From assembly GCF_025755255.1 (NCBI RefSeq), contig NZ_JALIEB010000019.1, positions 1-64,000 of the forward strand: DNA of 64,000 nt, in the 5' to 3' direction. Positions 1 through 8,417 of the stretch are shown here, in pieces. Below the pieces are notes generated by a model. The model was given only the letters and a program-made list of their open reading frames with translations. It did not search any database and was not told the DNA's origin. The position numbers were made by a program, and so were the translations under genes. The stretch's first letter is position 1, and every line of letters begins with the position of its first letter. Source of the DNA: Roseobacter sinensis (lineage in GTDB: Bacteria; Pseudomonadota; Alphaproteobacteria; Rhodobacterales; Rhodobacteraceae).

Positions 1-224
1 ATCGCTCATATCACCATTCGATTTTCGACCGATGAATCATGCCACTCAAAGGAAATCAATGGGTCCTGACCCTAAGAGCGCGACATATCTCAGTTGTCTG
101 AAACACTAGATGCGGGAGATGCGAACCGGACGTCTGCGACCGAGCCACAAGCATCCGGTTCGCGGTGATTGGGTCAGTTCTTGACGTAAAAGCCAATTTC
201 GTCTGACGTTCGACAAGTTGCATG

Positions 225-301
225 TGGCGGACCGAGGAGGATTCGAACCCCCGACCCCTTGATTCGTAGTCAAGTACTCTATCCAGCTGAGCTATCGGTC
301 C
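225..301 (-). tRNA. tRNA-Arg (anticodon ACG)
   Basis: On the minus strand a 77-nt cloverleaf can be drawn. The acceptor arm GGACCGA pairs with TCGGTCC, followed by discriminator G and an encoded CCA. The anticodon arm is CTTGA-CTACGAA-TCAAG, giving anticodon ACG (arginine, CGN codons after A34 deamination). The T arm GGGGG-TTCGAAT-CCTCC is canonical. No integrase or direct repeat is seen next to it. Confidence 0.97.
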
Positions 302-399
302 ACTGGCTGGCGGTTTAGTGCTGTGCGCGACCTTATGCAAGCCCAATCGGTCGAAAAACCCGTCGCCTCAAGCTGACCCGTTTCCAGGTCGTCCTGGCG

Positions 400-1827
400 T
401 CATGCAACCACGTCGCGGGTGGCCTCTTCGATGACGCCGGGCGTCAGTGTCCCATCGCCTTTCGGCAGGCAGATCACAAAACGCGTGCCGTCCGGACCGG
501 TTCCCGCCAGTTCCAGAGTTCCGCCGTGCCCGCGGATCAACTCCGCAGAAATCGCCAACCCGAGGCCAGACCCACCCTTGCGCGCGCCGCCCTGAAACGG
601 TCGGAAGAGATGTTCCTGCGCTTTCGGTGGCAATCCCGGGCCGGTATCCGAAACCTCGATCCACCAGGCGGCATCATCTTCGCGGGCATCCACGCTGATC
701 TCTCCGGGACGCCCCGCCGCGAGAAGGGCTTGGCGGGCATTGCGAAGCAGATTGGCGAGGACCCGGTAGAGCTGTTCGGGATCAGCGCGTACCGTCATCC
801 CGAAAGGAACAGCACAGGTAAAGCCGATCTCGGCACCCTCGGCAGCGAGACGTTCACCATCGATCACCTCTTCCACGACGTCAGCAAGAGGCAGCACCGT
901 GAGCGTCGGGCTGGGTTCCTCCGCCCTCCCGAACGCCAGCGTGCTTTCACAGAGATGCACCGCGCGGGTGATACTGCCGACCAGCTTTGGGGCCATGCGC
1001 TTGACCGTCGGATCCTCGCTCATCTCGATCCGATCAGTGAAGAGCTGCGCCGATGTCAGGATATTGCGCAGATCATGGCTGATCTTGCTCACCGCGCTGC
1101 CGAGTTGGGCGAGCCGGTCCTTCTGGCGCAGCGCTTGGGTCAGATCCGTTTCCAGCTTCTGAAGCGCCTCTTCGGCCTCACGCAGCTCGGTAACACTGGC
1201 GGAGGGCGTGATGATCCGCCGGGCGTCTTCCGGGGCGGCCGCATAGTTTTGCATGTGCCCGACAACCCTTTTGATCGGCTTCAGCAGCAAGGCCCGCATG
1301 GCCACAAAGAGGAGCGACGCGGTAACGATCGAGATCACCGCCGACAGGATCAGGATGCGGATGCCATAGTCGATCATGGCCATGCGCAGCGGGCCGGTTT
1401 CCATGGTGATCTCGATCAGCAGACCGGCATCGCGCACCGGCGCACCGATGACGCGGATCACTTCGTTTTCCGGCGATGTAAAGCGGGTCAGCGCGTCGCG
1501 GATCAGCAGCACCGGAGAGTTGTCGCGCATGTCGAAGGTCTGCGAAATCGGCTGAGGCAGATCAGATGCCAGCATCAGCTGGCGCACCTGGTCACGGCGC
1601 AGAACCACGTTGAAGACACCAGCATTTTCAAGAAGTTCGGCCTCGAGCTCCTGGTCGATCATATCGTCGGCCAATAGCACCAGCGAGGCGATCTGCGCCC
1701 GCTCCAGCCGGTTCATCAGATAGTCCTCGCGGAAGCGCGCAATGGAGGGCACAAAGATCAGCACCTCGGCGATCATCACGAAGATGATCGTCAAGACAAT
1801 CAGCCGACCTGAGAGCGAGTTGAACAT
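400..1827 (-). CDS. Membrane sensor histidine kinase
   Basis: Two-component sensor kinase of the inner membrane. A transmembrane segment lies at about residues 8-28, a periplasmic sensor region at about 30-155 and a second transmembrane segment at about 157-180. A linker follows, then the dimerisation/phosphoacceptor region with H-box SHDLRN (His251). The ATPase domain has an N-box (LLRNARQAL, about 361-369), G1 (DTGPGLP, 394-400) and G2 (GGSGLGLAIS, about 418-427). I chose the ATG at 1827; an in-frame TTG at 1863 would overlap the upstream gene. No response regulator gene is adjacent, so partner and signal are unknown. It lies 13 nt downstream of the flavoprotein gene and may be cotranscribed with it. 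Confidence 0.88.
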   Translation of the reverse strand: MFNSLSGRLIVLTIIFVMIAEVLIFVPSIARFREDYLMNRLERAQIASLVLLADDMIDQELEAELLENAGVFNVVLRRDQVRQLMLASDLPQPISQTFDMRDNSPVLLIRDALTRFTSPENEVIRVIGAPVRDAGLLIEITMETGPLRMAMIDYGIRILILSAVISIVTASLLFVAMRALLLKPIKRVVGHMQNYAAAPEDARRIITPSASVTELREAEEALQKLETDLTQALRQKDRLAQLGSAVSKISHDLRNILTSAQLFTDRIEMSEDPTVKRMAPKLVGSITRAVHLCESTLAFGRAEEPSPTLTVLPLADVVEEVIDGERLAAEGAEIGFTCAVPFGMTVRADPEQLYRVLANLLRNARQALLAAGRPGEISVDAREDDAAWWIEVSDTGPGLPPKAQEHLFRPFQGGARKGGSGLGLAISAELIRGHGGTLELAGTGPDGTRFVICLPKGDGTLTPGVIEEATRDVVA

Positions 1828-1840
1828 GGGCGTCAGCGTT

Positions 1841-3259
1841 TCACGGGATGACGCGTTGAACAAGCCCCACGACCCGTTTCACCATGGGACTGTCGAAGAG
1901 CCGCGGGCTGAAGTACGCCCCAGCCGCGCGCTTGTTGATCTCGCCAATGGTCGGATAGGGCGCCACCATCGCGGCGATCTGGCTCATCTTCATCTTGTTG
2001 GCCAGAGCCAGGGCCCAGAGGTTGATCAGCTCACCCGCCTGATAGCCCACGATCGAGGCCCCCACAGGCCGTCCCTTCACGACCATCACCTTTATAAAGC
2101 CTTTGGTTTTCCGCTCTGCAATGGCGCGGTCGTTATGCTCGTAGTGGAACCGGACGACCTCGAGGGCGGAGCCATGCTCCTTCTGGGCCTGCGCCTCGGT
2201 CAGACCGACCTGGGCCAGCTCCGGATCGCTATAGGTGGCCCAGGGGATATGCGCGGTTTTGGCTTTCGAGGGTAGCGCAAAGAGCATCGAGCGGATGATG
2301 ACACCCGCGTGATACCCGGCCACATGGGTGAACTGCAGCCCCCCCGCCACATCGCCGATGGCATAGACACGGCGATTGGTGGTGCGCAGGCTGTCATCCA
2401 CCTTGATGCCCGTGCGCGTGGTCTCGATACCAGCCGCCTCCAGCTTCAGTGCTTCGGTATTGGTTTTGCGACCGACGGCGATCAACAGATGCGTGCCTCT
2501 GATCGACCGACCATCCTCGGTCACGACTTCTATGGCGCCAGCCTCGCCGCTGATTTCTGCAGCCTTTGCATCTTCCTCGATCACCACGCCCTCGTCGCGC
2601 AGGCTCGACAGCACCACCTCGGCCAGCTCCGGGTCATCCTTGCCGAGCGCCTTGGCGCCTTCGATCACCGTCACCTTGCAGCCGAGGCGGATATGCGCCT
2701 GGGCCATTTCCATGCCGATGGGACCACCGCCGATGATCAGGACATGTTCGGGCGGCTCACGCAGGTCAAACAGCGTCTCGTTGGTCTCATAAGGAACCGT
2801 CTCTAGTCCCGGAATGGGTGGAACAAGCGGCGAGGATCCGGTCGCAATCACGATGCGCCGCGCCGCAATCACCGTGTCGCCCGCCTGCACCTCCTTGGGC
2901 GAGATGAAATGTCCGAATTCGCGAATGACCTTGACGCCCAGCCCCTCGAACCGCTCCTGACTGTCAACGGGTTCGATCTGAGCGATGACATCTGCAACGT
3001 GGTCCTTGGCGGCGGCGTAGTCGGCCACACCCGGCGCATCCGCGACCCCGTATTGCGCCGCGTGGCGCTGTGCGTAGGCCGCCTTGCCGCTGGCGATGAG
3101 GGCCTTGGAAGGCACGCAACCATAGTTGAGGCAATCACCGCCCATCTTGTGGCCTTCGAGCAGAACCACATCGGCGCCCATCTGCACTGCACCCGCAGCC
3201 ACCGAGAGCCCGCCGGAGCCCGCGCCGATCACCAGCACATCCGTCTTAATCCGCGGCAT
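1841..3259 (-). CDS. MerA/lipoamide-dehydrogenase-like FAD disulfide oxidoreductase
   Basis: 472-residue flavoprotein of the pyridine nucleotide-disulfide oxidoreductase class I family. The N-terminal FAD-binding motif is VIGAGSGG (residues 10-17) and the redox-active disulfide is GGDCLNYGCVPSK (Cys43, Cys48). An NAD(P)-binding motif IIGGGPIGME, the second FAD motif AIGDVAG and a C-terminal dimerisation domain follow. In true lipoamide dehydrogenases the C-terminal domain carries an HPT motif whose His is the catalytic base. Here the matching stretch reads APYPTIGE, so the base is Tyr, as in mercuric reductases. It lacks the N-terminal metal-binding domain of MerA. Its stop-to-start neighbour is a TVP38 protein, a common pairing, but the substrate is unknown. 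Confidence 0.85.
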   Translation of the reverse strand: MPRIKTDVLVIGAGSGGLSVAAGAVQMGADVVLLEGHKMGGDCLNYGCVPSKALIASGKAAYAQRHAAQYGVADAPGVADYAAAKDHVADVIAQIEPVDSQERFEGLGVKVIREFGHFISPKEVQAGDTVIAARRIVIATGSSPLVPPIPGLETVPYETNETLFDLREPPEHVLIIGGGPIGMEMAQAHIRLGCKVTVIEGAKALGKDDPELAEVVLSSLRDEGVVIEEDAKAAEISGEAGAIEVVTEDGRSIRGTHLLIAVGRKTNTEALKLEAAGIETTRTGIKVDDSLRTTNRRVYAIGDVAGGLQFTHVAGYHAGVIIRSMLFALPSKAKTAHIPWATYSDPELAQVGLTEAQAQKEHGSALEVVRFHYEHNDRAIAERKTKGFIKVMVVKGRPVGASIVGYQAGELINLWALALANKMKMSQIAAMVAPYPTIGEINKRAAGAYFSPRLFDSPMVKRVVGLVQRVIP

Positions 3260-3262
3260 GGC

Positions 3263-4018
3263 TCAAAGCCCCTTCTTGCCGGTCACAGCCTTCGCGATCA
3301 CGGGCAGCACCGACAGCAGGCTCAGCCCGAGGATCGGCAGCAGGATGTGCGGCTCGAAGATGATCCCCAGGTTCGGGCTTTCCCCGCGCTCGAAGACGGC
3401 CCCCAGCCCGGCGCCGACGGAAGAATAGACCAAAGAGCCAGGAATGATTCCCAGAAAGGTCGAGATGACATAGCGGGAGACGGGAACGGCGAGAAAGGCC
3501 GGCACCAAGTTTGCCACGAAGAACGGCACAACGGGAACCAGGCGCAGGAAGAACAGCATCGACCACTGGTTCTCGTCGATGCCTTCGGCGATCTTGCGCA
3601 CCGTCCCCTGCGAGGCATCCATGCGCGCCTTCAGCTTCTCTCCCAGCCCATGACGTGCGGCGAGAAAGATCACGGTGGCCCCGATGGTTGCCGCGGTGAC
3701 ACTCAGAGCAGAGCCGCCAAAGGTACCGAACAGGAAGCCCCCCGTCAGCGTCGCCATCAACGCACCCGGCAGCGAAAAGGCGACGATCACGATATAGGCC
3801 GCGAGAAAGGCCAGAACGGTCAGCGCCACATTCGCGTCTCGAAAGGCGATCAGCGCCTCGCGGTTGTCCCGCAGCGCCTCGAAGCTGATGTAATCCTTGA
3901 GGGTCAGCGCGCCGAGCACCGCCACACAGAGGATCGCGATCAACGGCAGGTTCCGCATCAGAGCGGACTTGGATGCCGGATCGGCCCCGGATTTGGAGTT
4001 GTCCGTCATATCTGACAC
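3263..4018 (-). CDS. TVP38/TMEM64 (DedA-like) membrane protein
   Basis: 251-residue inner-membrane protein with several hydrophobic segments, for example ILCVAVLGALTL, the stretch around VLAFLAAYIVIVAFSLPGA, and a C-terminal ILLPILGLSLLSVLPVI. The conserved family region contains FSLPGALMATLTGGFLFG and FFLRLVPVVPFFVANL, typical of SNARE-associated/VTT-domain proteins thought to act in lipid handling. The GTG at 4018 is preferred because AAAGGA lies about 7 nt upstream; an ATG at 4009 is the alternative. It sits 3 nt before the flavoprotein start, so the two are almost certainly one transcript. Confidence 0.85.
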   Translation of the reverse strand: MSDMTDNSKSGADPASKSALMRNLPLIAILCVAVLGALTLKDYISFEALRDNREALIAFRDANVALTVLAFLAAYIVIVAFSLPGALMATLTGGFLFGTFGGSALSVTAATIGATVIFLAARHGLGEKLKARMDASQGTVRKIAEGIDENQWSMLFFLRLVPVVPFFVANLVPAFLAVPVSRYVISTFLGIIPGSLVYSSVGAGLGAVFERGESPNLGIIFEPHILLPILGLSLLSVLPVIAKAVTGKKGL

Positions 4019-4041
4019 TACACTGTCCTTTCACGACGCGC

Positions 4042-4158
4042 GTTTCAATTACCAGCTAGATGACGGTTCGGCGCCTAGGGCGATAGGCGCCTCACGGGCG
4101 CTTGATCCAGCGTGACGGTTTGGTGGGTCAAACCGCCCCGAATGGCAGTAATTGAAAC
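4042..4158. repeat. Structured element bounded by an 11-bp inverted repeat
   Basis: The stretch between the divergent TVP38 and rpmH genes (4019-4329) has no ORF. It holds a perfect 11-bp inverted repeat, GTTTCAATTAC at 4042-4052 and GTAATTGAAAC at 4148-4158. Between the arms are two hairpins: GGCGCCTA/TAGGCGCC (4070-4077 and 4084-4091, 6-nt loop) and CGGTTTG/CAAACCG (4116-4122 and 4129-4135). A 12-bp palindrome ATATTGCAATAT follows at 4193-4204. The element could be a small MITE-like insertion or a structured RNA; no transposase or target duplication is visible. Confidence 0.5.
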
Positions 4159-4329
4159 ATGTTGACGCAGCCTTACGCCGAATTGCGCGAAAATATTGCA
4201 ATATCCCGTGCGATTGCCGCTCGCAGGGTTTGACTTGGGGCCCGGTCCGCTTTAGAGCACGGGCTTCGAATGACCTCCGGGGGCCACCGCGATTCCGCGC
4301 CGCCGGGCAGCAGACATGGAGACGGAGCG

Positions 4330-4464
4330 ATGAAACGCACCTACCAACCTTCCAACCTCGTGCGCAAGCGGCGCCACGGGTTCCGTGCGCGCATGGCCAC
4401 CAAAGCGGGCCGCAAGATCATCAACGCGCGCCGCGCCCGGGGCCGGAAGTCGCTGAGCGCGTAA
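4330..4464 (+). CDS. rpmH: 50S ribosomal protein L34
   Basis: 44-residue, very basic protein beginning [18 protein letters not shown], the family hallmark, and ending RGRKSLSA. It is a structural protein of the large subunit. The start ATG follows GGAGACGGAGCG. It heads the conserved run rpmH-rnpA-yidD, with rnpA 27 nt downstream. Confidence 0.98.
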   Translation: MKRTYQPSNLVRKRRHGFRARMATKAGRKIINARRARGRKSLSA

Positions 4465-4491
4465 ACCGCGCCCTTGGCACCGGTGAAAGAC

Positions 4492-4905
4492 ATGACGCCG
4501 CCGCAGGCCGCCACACCCCGCACAACCGCCGGGGACAGCGCGTCTCCGGCGGCGTCGTCACGTTTACAGGTTCTGAAGGCGCGGGCGGACTTTCAGCGCG
4601 CCGCGCGCGCGATGCGCCTGGCGATGCCGGGCTTCATCCTTCAGATGCGACGGCGCGGCCCCGACGAGGCGGAGGGGATCCGCATCGGCTATACCTGCTC
4701 CAAGAAGGTCGGCAACGCGGTGGCGCGCAACCGCGCCAAGCGGCGTTTGCGCGAAGCGGCCCGCGCCGTGCTGCCGCGACACGGCCGGGACGGCATGGAC
4801 TACGTGCTGATCGGACGGCGCGAGCAGACCGCCACCCTGCCCTTCGCGCAGCTGCAGGCCGATCTGGAAACCGCCCTGCAGCGGCTGCACGACCGCCTAC
4901 GATGA
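4492..4905 (+). CDS. rnpA: Ribonuclease P protein component
   Basis: Protein subunit of RNase P, which removes 5' leaders from tRNA precursors together with the M1 RNA. The family core is present: RADFQRAARAMR, then GYTCSKKVGNAVARNRAKRRLREA, the RNR motif that contacts the RNA. The ATG at 4492 gives 137 residues with an Ala/Pro-rich N-terminal tail. In-frame TTG (4474) and GTG (4483) starts are also possible. The gene lies directly after rpmH and overlaps yidD by 4 nt (ATGA). Confidence 0.95.
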   Translation: MTPPQAATPRTTAGDSASPAASSRLQVLKARADFQRAARAMRLAMPGFILQMRRRGPDEAEGIRIGYTCSKKVGNAVARNRAKRRLREAARAVLPRHGRDGMDYVLIGRREQTATLPFAQLQADLETALQRLHDRLR

Positions 4906-5144
4906 GCCCGCTCGCGCGCGTTTTGTCGCTGCCCGTGCGCGCGTACCGCCTGCTCTTCAGCCCTTGGGTCGGGCACAACTGCCGCTATCAGCCGACGTGC
5001 AGCGCATACGCTCTTGAGGCGTTGGAGAAACACGGCGGGCTCAAGGGAGGCTGGCTCAGTCTGAGACGGATCGGCCGGTGTCACCCGTTTGGGCAAAGTG
5101 GCTATGACCCGGTGCCTGACCCACCGGATCGACCGACCTCATGA
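4902..5144 (+). CDS. yidD: Membrane protein insertion efficiency factor YidD
   Basis: 80-residue small protein with the YidD signature: RAYRLLFSPWVGHNCRYQPTC near residues 13-33, then SAYALEAL and GRCHPFGQSGYDPVP near the C terminus, with conserved cysteines. Members are peripheral inner-membrane proteins that help YidC-dependent insertion. The start overlaps the rnpA stop as ATGA, implying translational coupling. yidC itself lies 3.3 kb downstream. Confidence 0.95.
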   Translation: MSPLARVLSLPVRAYRLLFSPWVGHNCRYQPTCSAYALEALEKHGGLKGGWLSLRRIGRCHPFGQSGYDPVPDPPDRPTS

Positions 5145-5150
5145 CGCCAC

Positions 5151-5681
5151 TCAGCGCTGTTTCTCGAAGGTGATGATCACCTCGCCAATGTCCACACCAA
5201 AGCGTTTCATGTAAGCCCGGTTCAGCACGCGATCCTCGCTCAAGAGCCACATCCAGTCATCGAAAGTGACGCGCAGGGTGCCGTCGGGGACCGGCAGGTC
5301 GATCTCGTACTTCCAGTTGAAAGTGTCACCCCGCTCCTCGCCGGTGGCCACGCCGATAACACCGGGCGCCGTGCCGCGCCAGGCCTCGGGCCCGGTCTTC
5401 TGCAAGGTCCAGATGCGCTGTTCGGTGCTGCCGTCCTCATAAACGAAATCCTCGACCAGCCGCAGCGTCTCGCCATCCCACGTGCCTTCGATCTCCACAT
5501 CGAAGCGGCGTCGCACCGTTCCGAACACATCCTGAAACTGACCGAAGGCCACCACGCGCCCCTCGAAGAAGTCTTCAAGGTTCAACTCCTGGCCCGAGAG
5601 CGCCTCATCGTCCAGCGACGGCTTCCCGACGCAGGCTGACAGGGCCAAGGCGCAGAGCAGGATACTCAGACCGCGGATCAT
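5151..5681 (-). CDS. DUF3833-like lipoprotein
   Basis: 176-residue exported protein. The N terminus has a hydrophobic stretch with lipobox LSAC (Cys19), so it is probably lipid-anchored. The body, with FEGRVVAFGQFQDVFG, WDGETLRLVEDFVYEDGS and a C-terminal GEVIITFEKQ, resembles DUF3833 proteins of unknown function. AGGGAG lies 6 nt before the ATG. It is convergent with yidD (6-nt gap) and divergent from ttcA. Confidence 0.8.
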   Translation of the reverse strand: MIRGLSILLCALALSACVGKPSLDDEALSGQELNLEDFFEGRVVAFGQFQDVFGTVRRRFDVEIEGTWDGETLRLVEDFVYEDGSTEQRIWTLQKTGPEAWRGTAPGVIGVATGEERGDTFNWKYEIDLPVPDGTLRVTFDDWMWLLSEDRVLNRAYMKRFGVDIGEVIITFEKQR

Positions 5682-5777
5682 GATGATCTCCCTTTCTGCT
5701 AGGGGTACGTCCTGCAGCCGCTTTTGGTTCACACCCATTGCCGCTATAGAGACGCAAACCCACACCGGACGGACAGC

Positions 5778-6602
5778 ATGCTCGACACCCCCGACGACAT
5801 CCACCCGCTCTTTGCCGGCGCGCCTGCCACGACCGAGTTCAAGAAGCTGCGCAAACGCATCGTGCGTGCCACCCGCGAGGCGATCGAGCACTACGGCATG
5901 ATCGAGCCCGGCGCGCGCTGGCTGATCTGCCTGTCGGGTGGCAAGGACAGCTACACGCTGCTCGCTGTCCTTTACGAGCTCAAGTGGCGCGGGCTGCTGC
6001 CTGTCGATCTGCTGGCCTGCAACCTCGACCAGGGCCAGCCCGGCTTTCCTGCAACGGTCCTGCCCGCGTTTCTCGAGCGGATGGGGGTGCCGCATCGCAT
6101 CGAATACCAGGACACCTATTCCATCGTGATGGACAAGATCCCGCAGGGCCGCACCTTCTGCGCGCTTTGCTCAAGGCTGCGCCGCGGCCATCTCTACCGC
6201 CTCGCGCGCGAGGAAGGGTGTTCGGCGGTCGTGCTGGGGCATCACCGTGATGATATCCTCGAGACCTTCTTCATGAACCTCTTTCATGGTGGCCGCCTTG
6301 CGACCATGCCGCCGAAACTGGTCAACGAGGAAGGAGATCTCTTTGTCTACCGCCCCCTGGCCCATGTCGCTGAGGCGGATTGCGACAAGTTCGCCAAGGC
6401 CATGCGCTACCCGATCATCCCCTGCGATCTCTGCGGCAGCCAGGACGGGCTGCAACGTCAGCAGGTCAAGACAATCCTCGACGGCTGGGAGAAAAACAGC
6501 CCCGGGCGCCGGCAGATCATGTTCCGCGCGCTGATGAACGCCCGGCCCTCCCACCTGCTCGATCCAAAACTCTTTGACTTCGCAAACCTGTCTCTGAAGT
6601 AA
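5778..6602 (+). CDS. ttcA: tRNA 2-thiocytidine(32) synthetase
   Basis: 274-residue iron-sulfur-dependent thiolase that converts C32 of certain tRNAs to 2-thiocytidine. The PP-loop ATP-binding motif SGGKDS is at residues 53-58. Cluster-ligand cysteine pairs are seen at CALC (128-131) and CDLC (216-219). The ATG at 5778 matches the family length; an upstream in-frame GTG at 5724 is unlikely. Confidence 0.95.
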   Translation: MLDTPDDIHPLFAGAPATTEFKKLRKRIVRATREAIEHYGMIEPGARWLICLSGGKDSYTLLAVLYELKWRGLLPVDLLACNLDQGQPGFPATVLPAFLERMGVPHRIEYQDTYSIVMDKIPQGRTFCALCSRLRRGHLYRLAREEGCSAVVLGHHRDDILETFFMNLFHGGRLATMPPKLVNEEGDLFVYRPLAHVAEADCDKFAKAMRYPIIPCDLCGSQDGLQRQQVKTILDGWEKNSPGRRQIMFRALMNARPSHLLDPKLFDFANLSLK

Positions 6603-6714
6603 GAACAGTTTTAGGAAATCTCTGCGGAATAACCACATCTGCGTTAACGAGCAGGTGAGGGCTGCTCGGCTACGGTCCGCCCGATGCAAAAGCGCATCGG
6701 TCTGAGAAGGAAGC

Positions 6715-8262
6715 ATGATGGCAGGGCTCTCTTGGGAAAACGTGGCGCGTGCGCGGTCGGCGGCCGCTGAATTCCTGACGCGTCCAGCCGCCCTGGCCTG
6801 CCTGCCCGCCGCTTCGCTGGCGGTGTATTGGGTGGGGGGAGACAGTGCTCTGATCGCGGCGGCCGCGATCGTACCGATGATCTATCTGATGGCCTTCGGA
6901 CCCGCGGGCGCAAAGATGGATCGCCCGACTACCATGCAGAATGGCCTCACTGACAAAAGCGTCTTTGAAGAGCTTGCCGCCGAACGCTTCAAGGAGGGGC
7001 GCGAAACGTCGCTGACCTCCGCGCTCTTCAAGATCGAAATTGATGAGGCGGCGGATTTCGCCGACCGGTTCGGCCAGGTCGCGACCGATACGATCATGGC
7101 ACGCGCGGGTGAACGCATCTTTGCGGCACTTCGCGAAGGCGACATCGTTGCGCGGACCGGCGACTACCGGTTTTCGGCCTGCCTCAAGCCGGTACGCCAG
7201 CTTGACCTCGAACTGTGCATTCAGCTGGCGGGCCGTTTGCAGGCCAAGCTGGAAGAGCCGATTTCCATCGATGGCACAACGGTTTATCTAACCAGCTCCG
7301 TCGGGTTTTGTCAGCTTGGGCAGGTCGTCAATACATCGCCACGCGCGTGGATCGAAGCAACGGCGACGGCCCTGCGCGAGGCGCAGGCGCACGGGCCAAA
7401 CGCAATCCGCGCCTATTCCAGCGAGATGAAGCGCCGAAGCGAGACGCGCGCCGAAGTCCGCCAGGAAGTGGCAAGCGCGCTTGAGAGCGGACACATCCGG
7501 CCGTGGTTTCAGCCTCAGATTTCGACCGACACCGGCCGTGTGACCGGCTTCGAAGCGCTCGCCCGCTGGGATCATCCCGAACGTGGCATGATTTCCCCCG
7601 CCGACTTTCTGCCGGCCATCGAGCAGGCCGACATGCTGGAGCGGCTGGCGGAGGTGATGATGTATCACGCCTTTGCAGCACTCAAGGCCTGGGACGATGC
7701 TGGCGTCATCGTCCCCCAGATCGGCGTGAATTTCGCGGGCCCCGAGTTGAAGAACCCCCGCCTCGTGGACAAGGTGAAATGGGAGTTGGACCGCTTTGAT
7801 CTGACGCCCGAGCGTCTGGCTGTCGAGGTGCTTGAAACCGTTGTCGCCCGCGCACCTGACGACATCATCACGCGCAACATCAACGGGCTGGGGCAATTGG
7901 GATGCCGCATCGATCTGGACGACTTCGGCACCGGGCACGCCTCCATCGCGTCGATCCGGCGTTTCTCTGTCAGCCGGATCAAGATCGACCGATCCTTTGT
8001 CATGAAAGCAGACCGCGATCCCGATCAGCAACGCATGATCAGCGCGATCCTGACCATGGCGGAGCGCCTCGGCGTGCAAACCCTGGCCGAAGGCGTCGAG
8101 ACCGCGGGGGAGCACGCGCTGCTTGCGCAATTGGGCTGCGATCACGTTCAGGGCTTTGGGATCGCCAAGCCGATGCCGTTCGAGGAAACCATCGACTGGA
8201 TGGCGCAACACAACGCCAAGCTTCAGGACGTTCCGCGCATCTTCGGAAACCGCACTGGCTGA
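6715..8262 (+). CDS. EAL phosphodiesterase with degenerate GGDEF domain
   Basis: 515 residues. Two hydrophobic segments lie at about 26-40 and 45-62. A GGDEF-like domain spans about 80-235 and an EAL domain about 250-500. The diguanylate cyclase signature is lost: TGDYR (148-152) stands where GGDEF should be, so no synthesis of cyclic di-GMP is expected. The phosphodiesterase motifs are intact: EAL (280-282), EVLE (371-374), DDFGTG (402-407) and EGVET (459-463), so it should hydrolyse cyclic di-GMP, perhaps tuned by the degenerate domain. The gene stands alone between ttcA and yidC. Confidence 0.9.
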   Translation: MMAGLSWENVARARSAAAEFLTRPAALACLPAASLAVYWVGGDSALIAAAAIVPMIYLMAFGPAGAKMDRPTTMQNGLTDKSVFEELAAERFKEGRETSLTSALFKIEIDEAADFADRFGQVATDTIMARAGERIFAALREGDIVARTGDYRFSACLKPVRQLDLELCIQLAGRLQAKLEEPISIDGTTVYLTSSVGFCQLGQVVNTSPRAWIEATATALREAQAHGPNAIRAYSSEMKRRSETRAEVRQEVASALESGHIRPWFQPQISTDTGRVTGFEALARWDHPERGMISPADFLPAIEQADMLERLAEVMMYHAFAALKAWDDAGVIVPQIGVNFAGPELKNPRLVDKVKWELDRFDLTPERLAVEVLETVVARAPDDIITRNINGLGQLGCRIDLDDFGTGHASIASIRRFSVSRIKIDRSFVMKADRDPDQQRMISAILTMAERLGVQTLAEGVETAGEHALLAQLGCDHVQGFGIAKPMPFEETIDWMAQHNAKLQDVPRIFGNRTG

Positions 8263-8417
8263 CGCTTATCCGCGCACAGCCATCGACCCCGAACAGAGAT
8301 CCAGCCACCTCTCGATTTCCCGCAATTTCCGCTGAAAAACCGCGATTCCGCTTGACCTTTGGCCCGTCACTCTGTTGAACCCACGCTGATATCAACGACA
8401 TCAGGTGGCTGTCCCAG

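Noticed and set aside
225-301. tRNA-Arg as an integration site for an island
   Set aside because: No integrase, flanking direct repeat or composition shift is visible on the side present in the window.
4042-4158. ATTGAAAC at the end of an inverted repeat resembles the end of many CRISPR repeats
   Set aside because: Only one inverted pair exists, with no regularly spaced direct repeats, spacers or cas genes nearby.
4019-5144. Possible replication origin beside rpmH-rnpA
   Set aside because: No dnaA, dnaN or cluster of DnaA boxes is present; in alphaproteobacteria the origin usually lies elsewhere.
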